A stretch of 64,000 bases of DNA from Luidia sarsii (lineage: Eukaryota > Echinodermata > Asteroidea > Paxillosida > Luidiidae), in the NCBI GenBank assembly GCA_949987565.1, contig OX465103.1:27236335-27300334 (forward strand), in the 5' to 3' direction. The position numbers and the translations under genes were made by a program. The notes beneath the pieces are model-generated. The model did no database searches and was not told where the DNA came from. It saw only the letters and a list, made by a program, of their open reading frames with translations. Below, in pieces: positions 33,301 to 43,500 of the stretch (positions within the stretch are counted from its first letter, which is position 1; each line of letters begins with the position of its first letter).

Positions 33301-36300
33301 TTGTCAAGAGATAATCCGTTTGAAAAATTGCCCGGCGCGAAGTGGCTAGGTGATCCGCTGATGCCTTAAACGTAAGGCTGTCATAGATAAAGTGGGCCAG
33401 GTGGGACTAACTTCTGTGGCCTGATGACACTTATTGTAAGGGGACCTTAAGAGGACTGCCATAAGCTGAGCCTACCTTGTGCTCTGGTGACTTGGGGTCC
33501 AGATACTCCAGCTTGCACTTGAGAAGGTCATAGTTCACGTCCAGGGGATTGGGTGCCACAGCAGACTGAGACTGAGACTGATGGTGGCAAAAGGCACACA
33601 GCAGACAAAATGCTTAGAAACATTTTTCCATTTCTTTTTACCGCACAATTAATCTTTGAATCTAACTTCTTTGTCATTAAACCAAAAATGTGGATGGTTG
33701 TAATTCATCTCTTTTTGAGAAGGAGTTTGACCCTGAAAAGAGCCGATAACTCAAAATTTTGGAAAGTGAGTCTTCTGACAACGTCAGAGTACACAGAAAC
33801 GTCGAGAGCTGCACTCCTTCTCGAACGAGACGACATACATGGCGTCACCACAAACTTTCCACATTGTGATCCCACCCTTTGGAACAAATACGCCACAAAA
33901 TAGAAGCTTACTGATTCAGATGACACGAACAATCTTAACAAGTTTAAGAGGGCCTGAGTTGTTCAGGCTCTGTAAACTTTACGATTTTTCCCAGAAAGAG
34001 AATACCGATTTCTTTTAGGGAGAGAATGCAAACTGGATGAAGGACTTACAAGAGTCTCATCCTGTTCCCTCTTGATGTCCTGCGCGATGACAATGTCTCC
34101 CAATACCTGAAGGAAAGAAAGAAAGAAAAAGGGTATTCTTTCACATCCGGTCCACACAGACAAAAATCCATTTGAGTTCGACAAACTGCCCTGAAAAAAA
34201 CAAGGTCTGGTCCACAATATCAGATTCTCTAACTTTTCAAGACCACAAATGAGAAACCCTGCCATGACCCACCAGTAGCATGTCTTTCTTGTTCTGCACT
34301 ATCTCTGGCTGGCTAATGGTCGGCGGCAGCTTGCGGCCAAATGAGTGCGGTATGAGTGTGAAGAACTTGGAGCTGAGCTCATTCAGCTTCTGCCTGCTAG
34401 CCTTGGCCTGGATAGCCGTGTCTATCTCCTCCAGGGCTTCAAAGCCTTTGGCCAGCTGGGCTTTGCTCAGCTTGCCCAGTGGCATTTTCTTCACATCTGC
34501 AGGACCGAGTCAATCAACGCAATTCTGTCAATTAAGCCAATTAACTCAATCAAGACAATTAAGTCAATTAACTCAATCAAGACAATTAAGTCAATTAAAG
34601 GAATCAAATCAATTAAGTAAATCAGACATTCAAAACAATTAAATTAATCAAGACAATTAAATTAATCAAGACAATCAAATTAATCAAGCCAATCAAATCA
34701 ATCTGATCAATCAAGACAATCAAATCAATCAAATTAATCAAGACAATCAAATTTATCAAGCCAATTAAGTCAATAAGGTCAATTAAGTCAATAAGATCAA
34801 TCAAGTCAGTCTGATCAATCTGATTAATCTGATCAATCAAGTCAATCAAGTTGATCACTAAAATCAATTGCAATCTGTCAAATTAATCGACCAGATTCAA
34901 CAAACTGACTACCAATCATTTGATCGGTCAAAGTTGTGATGCACGGTTTCGTAGACTCAATTTTCTGACTCACCCAGGTCAAAGTTTTCCATCTGCTCCT
35001 GGAACATGTTGTTATCAAAGATGAGGTCCATCAGCTTCTGCGTGGGCGTCTCCAGCTTGCTGGGACCGTACTCCGAGGACTTGGCCACCTTCACAGGCCC
35101 TCCCATGGCACTCAGCTGCACAGAAGCAGGGGAAGATAGAGGAACACGCTTGTAAGTGACGACCGATCAGAGGCTCGGGCAGGAATCAAATCGCTATGTT
35201 TCCCATCTGACTAAGAAATTTGCTCTGTCCATTCACACTACCTGCAATGTCCTGGGAATGACGGCCGACCCGAGTGTCAAGACCAGCATGCACTGCTGTT
35301 CTTGGTCAGCAGCACACAACCCCCGGGGTAAGTTTGACCATGGCTAAACCCGCCTTGTACTCAACCCTGTTCCCAATGACCTACGCCGGGGTAAGAGTGC
35401 TCAACCTTGCTCCTGAGAAGGGGTGCAAATATCCAGGGGTTTATGCTATTTCCCAGGAAATTGCCGGGCTAAGCGGGTGTAAAATGGACAAGTTATTACT
35501 CAGGTAAATTTCCTGGAGAATCAGTGTAGTGTGAGAAGGCCTTAAGAAGCTCAGTAGTCTGTCTTCCCTCATCTCCCCCTGGTTGCGGCCAAGGCCCTGT
35601 CCATACCAAATATAATATGATATATTTATGATGCAACACGATTACCTGCCGTTTTATAGATTCAAATCCACTACAAGACCTCCATAAGCTCAGTGGTCAA
35701 GTGGTTAAGATGTCTGCAATAGAAAGCAGGGGTGGATTTCAAGAAGGCTTACGATGCATCGTAACAACTCACAATTGATAACCCATCGTTAGTCGCGATA
35801 GGCAGTATGGCGTCTTGAGAAAGATCGTAAGTTGTGATGACTTTGGCAAAATCGCCTGCTGGAGATGTGGGTTCGAATCCCGCCCGAGCTGCCTGTATTA
35901 TTTTCTTTTTTTTGCAGGCAATTGGGGCAAAGCACTGAGCGTGCAGTGCTTGCGGTGTCAAGCAGGGTAAGCCCTTCCATGAAATGCCCTCTCCGTATCC
36001 GTACCTTCTTGAGGTCTTCCTCCACGTCCTCACTTTGCTCCACCTCGATCAGGGTGTACTTGCCCGGCACCGGGCTGAAGTTAGCCCGGTCGCCCCACTT
36101 GCCCCGCGTCTTGTCCGCGTACTTCTTCTCGAAGGCCCTGACGGCCTGGTCGGCGTCGCTGAAACCGTTCCTCATGTTGGCGCCCGGCTCCCCCTGCCAT
36201 TAGAAAAGCGCACCGTGTTGAAATCGGTTACCAGTCACTTAAGAGCATAGTCAACGTTGGTCGATGTGCTAGGTGCTATTAATGGGTTATAAACATTTGT

Positions 36301-38145
36301 TTTCTCACTGTATTTCGTTGGGTGCCTTGCAGAAGGGCATACGGGCAAAAGAAGGTCACTAAGATAATTTTTTTGTTAATGACCCATTATATTCTATTTT
36401 GTATGAGCTCCAATCCTTTCCACAATTCGTTTTCTCATATTGCGTCATGATGATGTAAAATCTATTCGTAAAAAGCCATAACACTGACCGGTATTTGTTC
36501 CCAGCAGAAGAGCATAGAGTGATTTTAGCATCTGAACGCACTTATGCCCTTTAGCTAGGCACCCGACGATTTCTTACAAATTTAGAGACCCTTCTCAAAG
36601 ATTGTCTACATAGAGATTATTTGTTATATACAAAAATGTTGCAAACTGCTTACTGACTAAAATTACCAAAATGAAAATCTTGAAATTTAGTGGGCCTGAC
36701 GTTTCGATCCAAGCAGGACCTTTCTCAAAGGCAGAGAAAGGTCCTGCTAGGATCGAAATGTCAGGCCCACTCAATTTTAAGAGATTATTTGTATTCACTC
36801 TCCCATTTCCCCCTCTGATCTTCCCCCCTCTACTCCCTAATCACTATCCTACCCCTACTCTTCCCTTTGATCTCACCTACCAGCTTTCCTCTCAGAGTCT
36901 CCATCCTTTGGTCTGTCATACATGTCTCTAAACCTATTGCTTTCCTCTTCCTATTTGGTGTCCGTGTCATTCTGCCTTTGAGACAGGTCCTGCTAGGATT
37001 GAAAGGACAGGCCTCCTAACTTTTGACATTTGGGTCACTTTAAGTCAGTGAGCAGTTGGGCAAGACTAGAGAGCTGAGACTTACCACGCGTCCCCATCTT
37101 GTCCACAGGTAGATTGTCTTCCCTTCCTGGATCAGCTGAATCACGTAGTACTTGTTGTTGTTCTTGGAGATGTTGGTCTGGTTCAGCATGCAGTCATAGT
37201 CTTGGTAGACCTGTGGCATGAAGACATCAACTCGATTACCTCCAGCAGAAGGGATGGTTTCTCTGTCACAGCTAATGTCAGGCTTGAGTGATGCTAGTTG
37301 CAGTAACCGTAACCCTCATCCTCTCTGTACTGTAACGTACATGTGATGTACATGTACGTTACACGAATAATGCTTGTACAGTGGTTGTATGCAAGTCTGC
37401 TCTTCACAGGATGATCTGCACATTGCGCGCACCACGTGTGTGTACAGCACTGTTATTGGGAAACAGTAAATAGCCGCCGTTCGGGATACGTCATAAAAAT
37501 ACTAAATAAATGCTGATTGGTCGAGGTGCCAGGTTCAGATTCTGAACCTGGCGGAGACGTTGACGGGACATTTTCAGACAGTATTTTGGTGAGTTCCTGC
37601 CCGTTTTTCAGAAAAATATTTTACCCATGATGTTTTGAGTTATCTGACTACATTGAGTATACATTTGACATCACCCCCATCATGTCTTTAGGTTGTGTGT
37701 GGTGATTTTCAAAAGGGTGGAAAAAGGGGGCGATCGAGACAGTTAGTGTTTCAAAAGAGGTGAAAACACACAGTTTCCTAGATTTTTGTACATAGCAGTC
37801 CGTAACCCTCAGGTGTGCGACCTTCAAGAGGATGAGAGTTACGGTTACCGCAACTAGAGTGATGCACAAGTCCAACATGTGGACTGCACTGCTCCTTTGG
37901 GAGGAACATGGTCCACTCCACACCTGACATACAAGCATGTGTATACTCACACTTCCTGAGCCAGGGTAGGATGAGTCCACCACGTAGCATTTCTTCTTGC
38001 CCTTCTCGGCCGTCTTGAGGGCCTCCACTGCCTTCCTGACGTCATCCGTTGGCTTGCTGTCTGGGGTCGGCTCGACCGCTTCTGCCTTGACCTTCTTGGC
38101 GCTGGCTTTGGCCTTGCTTGCAGCTGCTTTCCTCTTAGGGGGCAT
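30394..38145 (-). CDS. PARP3: Poly(ADP-ribose) polymerase 3, complete, 11 exons, 539 aa
   Basis: Nuclear DNA-damage-activated ADP-ribosyltransferase that transfers ADP-ribose from NAD+. Exons: 38145-37951, 37210-37085, 36193-36005, 35115-34974, 34496-34273, 34106-34050, 33577-33476, 32707-32621, 32012-31835, 31389-31243, 30566-30394. All are GT-AG; total 1620 bp. Order: short Lys/Ala-rich, NLS-like N-terminus (residues 1-40), WGR domain (about 66-170, TRWGRV at 102-107), helical regulatory domain (about 190-310, DVKKMPLGKLSKAQ), catalytic domain (about 330-539). The H-Y-E residues are H392 (LLWHGT), Y422 (GRGMYFAS) and E519 (SQSEYLVY). Short N-terminus, VVVPQG and total length favour PARP3 over PARP2. 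No zinc fingers, as expected. Confidence 0.96.
30955..31015. mobile_element. CAGGACC family, short single arm
   Basis: TTGAGAAAGGTCCTGCTGGG followed by ATCGAAACGTCAGGC and ACTAAATTTTGAG; one arm only, in PARP3 intron 10. Confidence 0.75.
31835..32012 (-). CDS. PARP3: PARP3 exon 9: NAD+-binding core
   Basis: Encodes RRLLWHGTNVAVVAAIL through IMPHSGGRVGRGMYFASEHS and SAGYG. It contains the catalytic His and Tyr of the PARP signature, with no disrupted residues. Ends in phase 1 at GTAAGT. Confidence 0.95.
32836..33051. mobile_element. 216-bp near-perfect foldback element
   Basis: Arms of about 95 bp: left starts AATATAGGTGGGTTTGCGGTG, right ends CACAAACCCTCCTATAT. The inner arms share AAGAAGAGGTGTGGTTCTGA and CCTGAGTGGTAACTCGACGT. 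In PARP3 intron 7. A shorter relative is at about 33700-33870 (ACGTCGAGAGCTGCACTCCT, ATGGCGTCACCACAAAC). Confidence 0.85.
34505..34890. repeat. AT-rich repeat of TCAATTAA / AATCAAGACA
   Basis: Degenerate units of about 10 and 18-20 bp (AATTAAGTCAATTAACTCAA, ATCAAGACAATCAAATTA). In PARP3 intron 4, about 10 bp from the exon 5 acceptor. Confidence 0.85.
35681..35895 (+). repeat. tRNA-like SINE head split by an insert
   Basis: Left AGCTCAGTGGTCAAGTGGTT (D-arm-like) and right GATGTGGGTTCGAATCCCGC (T-arm-like) are separated by about 115 bp with palindromic pieces (CTTACGATGCATCGTAAC, GATCGTAAGTTG). A CTTATGATGTATCG / GATCGTAAG pair also occurs at 44020-44140. In PARP3 intron 3. Confidence 0.5.
36620..37070. 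mobile_element. CAGGACC foldback family, composite copy
   Basis: A short palindrome (36640-36785) centred on CTCAAAGGCAGAGAAAG runs into a pyrimidine-rich interior (CCTACCCCTACTCTTCCC) and a second right arm (36970-37065, CCTTTGAGACAGGTCCTGCT). The interior matches 61230-61380 and 63790-63950 in inverse or direct orientation. In PARP3 intron 2. Confidence 0.8.
37287..37864. mobile_element. TIR element CTAGTTGCAGTAACCGTAAC, with 7-8 bp target duplication
   Basis: Left end CTAGTTGCAGTAACCGTAAC is the inverse of right end GTTACGGTTACCGCAACTAG (arms about 33 bp). The direct repeat AGTGATG (8 bp if the shared G is counted) flanks at 37287-37293 and 37858-37864. About 560 bp, no ORF of note. A 90-bp hairpin relative is at 52428-52517. 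In PARP3 intron 1. A hAT-type origin would fit. Confidence 0.8.
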
Positions 38146-40510
38146 GGTGGGGGGTCGGAGGTGAGAGGTCGGGTCACTGGGATCAGGGGCTCGTCAGAAG
38201 ACCTGTTGGCCAGAGAGGTGATTCGAGGTGATTCAAGAAACCGTTCCATAAAAGGAAGTGTGTGCGCACGCTGTGCGATGTCCCGGACGTTGCTTTGCAC
38301 TGCTGTTCAGGAAACAGTCGTAGGGCTCAACGCGTGCAAGCACGCGCATGCACTTTCGCAGACCACTCCACACCCGGACCTGGTGACGTCATGCAGTTTC
38401 AAATCAAAGATATGGCCACCCCAACTAGGCTCGGTGACCCGTTCAGCCGTTCTCGGTCAACTGAGGGGAAATTTCTCCCTTTTCCCAAACATGAGTAAAA
38501 CAAAATGACCAGTTGAGTATTGGAATCTGTAATTCTCACTGAATCCTCAATGGGTGCGTGGTACTGTTTCACGGGTGTTTTGGGGGGTAAATCTGGGGAT
38601 TTCGGTCAGGGGTATTTTTCAAAGATGACATTACAGAGATTTCAGATGATGCAGGAGCATATGCATAGTCATGATCCTTGGACCCTACAGGCTACAGTCA
38701 CCCAAAACTCAAAATTTCAAAATTCGATCAAAAAAGGGTGACTTGTCGGGTCCAGGTTACTCGGACTAGCTACTTGCTAGGATCGAAACGTAGCTATAGG
38801 CCTGAAATTTTAAGATTTTTATGGCTTTATTTAATTACCTTATTCCGTTGGTTTCAGAGCAGGAAATCTCGAAAAAGGCCAGAACCTGTCAAAGGTCGGA
38901 CTGAAATAAAGTGCAAGCAAACAATTTTAACCGGTAAAATTAATAGTAATACGAATTCCACAATCACTGGGATACCGTATACAGCGTGCAATAGAGCTCT
39001 ATCATCAGTATCAGTATCATCAATATGGTGGAACTGTGGCCTGCATGCGTGTGGAATGTCAACACTTGCGTGATGCCATAACGTGTACTGGCCGTCTCCT
39101 GCATCAACCGTGCTTTTATACATCGGACATTTTTGGCTCCTTTTTAAAAAGTTCCCTTCGACATGACAGGACAGGCTGTGAGAACATCTCCTTTACCAGA
39201 ATTCGGTGTCACGTGATTCTGATTTAATTAAACATTCGACCAATGGCCGAGGTCCAAGCGACACCGCCCCTCCCTACCTGTCTGGGCTTGTACCAGCTTG
39301 CTCGTCGTCCTTGACGACCGTTTACTGTTTCAGACTATCGCGCAGGAAACTCCCGTTGTGTCCGGGCAGGCAAGTCCCTGCACGATGATGACGTAATGGA
39401 CCAATGCCAGTTTATTATTTTATAGAGCTCATCAAGTCAGGCTATGGCCGCTCAGAGCTCAAAGTTGCAGTTTTTGCACAGTGCTCAGTTTTCAGATTGC
39501 GCACGGGGCTTCGGTTGAGGTTGATTAATATAACTTTTTATAAGAATGGCGTTCGGACATAGATTACATTATTACCAACAACTACCGATGCGGGTGTCAC
39601 CATGGAATCACTGTCACTGTCACTGTCAGTTGACTTACAACTTACAAGAAGTTTGCGCTTGTTTTCCCTTCATATGTTTTCTATACACATCAATTTTAAA
39701 GATTGCGCATAGTGCCTTGCGCACATTTTCCACTGGACTAGTACTACTACTGAACTGTACATGTACAATCCATGTATAGTTGTTTGATTTGGTTTGATTT
39801 AATTTATTTTCCACGTAAAAAAACCTAGAAATTAATCGCCTTCCACTGCCTTTGGATAAGAACACACGTACAACCACTGTACAACCATGGAGGTACAACT
39901 ATACCTCCATGATTACATGTACATGTACATGTACATGTACACTGTACAATACAGTACATGTACAGGTACATGATACATGCATGTACTGTACAGTGTACTA
40001 TACATGTACATGTACATGTAATACTATTACTAGATTTAGACTCATTTATAAAGTCGCTCAAGAATGCTATCGTGTATGAATTATTACCGAAACAAATTGA
40101 TTAGATAATCTTAGGAAGTGAGCGGCTTTATCTTGAGGATGATAATTTCCAGGTGGCGTATCTAGTATCACTTTCAGCCTCAAACCCGTAATTGTTATCT
40201 GTAATTAATCAGTTCATTACGGAAGTTCGTGGTATCAAAACTGCGGGGGGACTGGATGCGAGTCTATGTTTATATAATGGCGGGGAAGCAGGCGGTTAGG
40301 TTATTCGTGTTCACTGAGGCTCAGATAGACAGGCATCAAACGACCGACGTACACGTGTACAACCACTGAACCAAAGACCAGCTGCACCCACTAATCCCCA
40401 TACACATTCCATCGCCCTATTCTCCGTCATCGCAGGCGATCAAGACTTGTCATTTGATTTTGTCGGCAAGTCACACCTCACGATCACTCGATCGCCGTAG
40501 GTGAGGCACC
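38146..40510. other. Head-to-head spacer of PARP3 and POGLUT1
   Basis: 2.37 kb between two divergent start codons; it should hold both promoters. Visible: diverged CAGGACC-like sequence (about 38700-38835), a TCAGTATCAGTATCATCAAT repeat near 39005, TGTACA-rich DNA at 39910-40020. No core promoter motif I would defend. Confidence 0.55.
39895..40025. repeat. (TGTACA)n alternating palindromic tract
   Basis: Two runs of TACATGTACATGTACATG (39913-39940 and 40000-40020) and intermediate TGTACAGTGTAC form nested self-complementary sequence in the PARP3-POGLUT1 spacer. Confidence 0.85.
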
Positions 40511-43500
40511 ATGGACGAGCCGGGTAGCCGAGGGTCCTGTCTGCGGGGGCGGTGGCTGGCGGTGGCCGTGGCGTGGGTCGTGGTGGTCGGTCTTCAACAC
40601 CGGGCGGTACTGGGGGACGAGTGCGCGGCCGGGGACGAGGGATGTCAGTCCAAGGACCGCCTGGAGGAAGACGTCGGCAAGACCAAGTATCTATCACCCG
40701 ATTCAGGTATTTTATTTGGGATCCGATCCGGTTTTCGCCCGGCCGGCCGTCTGGAAAGATCTTTATTATAATGTTATTAAATATTATTATTAGTTTTAAC
40801 ATGGAGTTAGGAGGTTACAATAATAAGGACAATACCCACACCGTAAAAAAGGCTGGGGGAAAAACCTCTTAAATCCTCAATTAATCAATAGACCACTTAT
40901 TATTGTTTGGCACAACCTTGGAGAAATCCTCCATGGCACAACCCACAACCAAGTTTGGTCTAGTCCTAGTCCCACCATGGAGGAATAAGCATGGTCCCAT
41001 TGACTTACTGGGCCGCTTGGACTAGTACTAGTAGAGCTCCTCTGAAACGATTTGTGTGTTGATCCGCCGACAGAGCAACACACAAATCGTTTCAGAGGAG
41101 CTCCTACTACAGCCCAGTAAGTGGGACTAAGTTTGGTCTTGGACTTGCATTACAAAAGATGAAAGACAATAGTCAATAGAGCTCCATGAATATAAATGAG
41201 GCTGGTGGGGATAGGGTGGGCAGGGGACCCATAAATTAATGATATGCTGATGCTCCCATTTGTTTTCTTATTTATTTATTTATAAATTTATTTATTATTA
41301 TTTTTTTTAAGGGGGGAGGGGGTGGGCGCGTAGCGCATATCAATTCCCTGTCTGCAACTCTGCATAACAATTATTAATTAATTAGTCAATAGGTGGTCTA
41401 TTGACATTACACTGCGGACTTTAAGATTATGCTGAGGGTATAATCAAACTTAATTCTTGCCCCCCTTCTTTGTGCACTGGACAGTAGGCGGTGTTTATAA
41501 ATCACTCAGGAATTATCAAGGAGGTGTGTTCACTCTAAGACAGGGAGTAGAAGAATCGTTAATGGAAGAGTTTCCCTAGAGAAGATCCTTGGACCATACA
41601 GTTGCCTGACCCCCCCCCAAAAAAAAAAGGTCACTTGTAAGGTCCAAGTTACACGGACTGAAACTGAAATTTCAAGCATTTTCTTTTTGAGATGGACAAA
41701 CATGTTATTACGTGAATAAAGTGGCCACTGCAGTTACTCAAACACTCGGTGGTCAATCCAAGCATACCTAACCTGACTGAGCCTTGTCATTCCCACTCCA
41801 GATGCACGATGGAAGCCGTACCGTGAAGCAATCGACAGAGCTTTGGAGCAGCACACAGACTGTGAACAAGATGCGTGCACCTGCTACGATAGGTACAAAA
41901 TTGATGGGTCCCAGTTGACCTGTCTGACAATGTTAATGTTATGCATGCTAAACCTTACTGATTGAACAGCGCACGGCAGATACAAAAGGAAGAAAGATAT
42001 TGAGAGTTAAGGTGGACCAACCAGCATTAAAATAGGTCCTAATTCTAAAGTCAAAGGAGTTAGTTTCAATTGAAAGAACAAAAGTACAGACTACTGTAGG
42101 AACATTTATTTAAAGACAAACTAAGACCAACCTGTGAAATAATTATATCAACAAATAATTATTGAGACAGATATAATTGCTATGATATAATTGTCCCATA
42201 TAACCTTCCCCATCTCTGATACTCTGTGCAGGGGTGTAAGCTTTCCAGAATTCCGGAAATTTCTGGAGTTCTGGAAATTGTGTGATTTTATTTTTAGTTT
42301 AATTCATTATGTTTTTAAATTAATTAATTATTTTTTTATTTCATGTCAAACAGGTGTCTAAAACTGCTTATTTTTATCCGTAAAAACCATAAAAACTGAA
42401 GAGCGTCTGCCCCCCTGCCCTGAATCTCTCAGTCGCACAATTCATTGGCCTTCAGTGATTTTCAGGAAATGACTTTTTGTCGGTCACGTACATCCCTGTC
42501 TGTGCAGTGTGCTGGAGAAGGACTTGGCTGTGTGGAGGGAGAAGGGGGGCATCACCAAGGCCCACATTGACAAGGCCATACCCAGGGGCAACCACTATCA
42601 GATCATCAACCACAAGCTCTATCGCGGAGAGAAGTGCATGTTTGCTGCAAGGTGAGCTCCTAAGGACGTCATAACGATCTATTCCTAGTCTAATTTTCAG
42701 ACATTTGCAGCCGTTTGGTGTCCACGAAAATTCATGTCCATATCTATTGGAAATAGTTGCCAAAGTATTTAAGGTGTGTTCTGTTGAATTTGTGAAATGA
42801 ATGGATACAAGATACGAGCTTGACTTGGCTGTCGTGTTACTTCTCATTGTATTCCAAAACCAACATGGCTGCCCGAAGAGGCATGGTTACAGTGAATATG
42901 AACAGCGCCCTCGTGAGAGCTTGATTGGCCATGTAAGCATATTATCAGTTGCAAACACAGCATAAATAATCCCATTTGACTGTTTTTGGGGGGTCAGAGT
43001 ACTGTAATTTTGTTGAAGAATGACAACTGCACTGAGCATGCAGTGCTAATTACATATCTTTTTCTCATTTTGTTCCTTTTTTGGGGGCGGCACAGATGTG
43101 CGGGCGTGGAACATTTCATCCTTCAGGTCATAAAAAAACTTCCCGATATGGAGTTTGTGCTCAATGAACGGGACTGGCCGCAGAGCCAGAGGTTTGGAGA
43201 TCCGCTGCCGATCCTGTCCTTCAGCAAAGTGAGTCCTCTCAGAGATATCGTGTCCACAGTCTGTATTTTTCAGCCATGAAGTGACGTGCAAATGAAAAAG
43301 AGAAGTGACATGCAAACATTTTGCAGACATGCTTACTGAGTCATACTGACTAAAATGACCCGAAATGCACATTTCATAAATGAGGATGGCCAGACATTTT
43401 GATCCTAGCAGGACCTTTCAAAGGCAGAAAGCCTTTGAGTGCCTTTGAGAATGGTTCAGCTGCCGATTTCAAGAAACTTCAAATGTTGCGTACGCAACTT

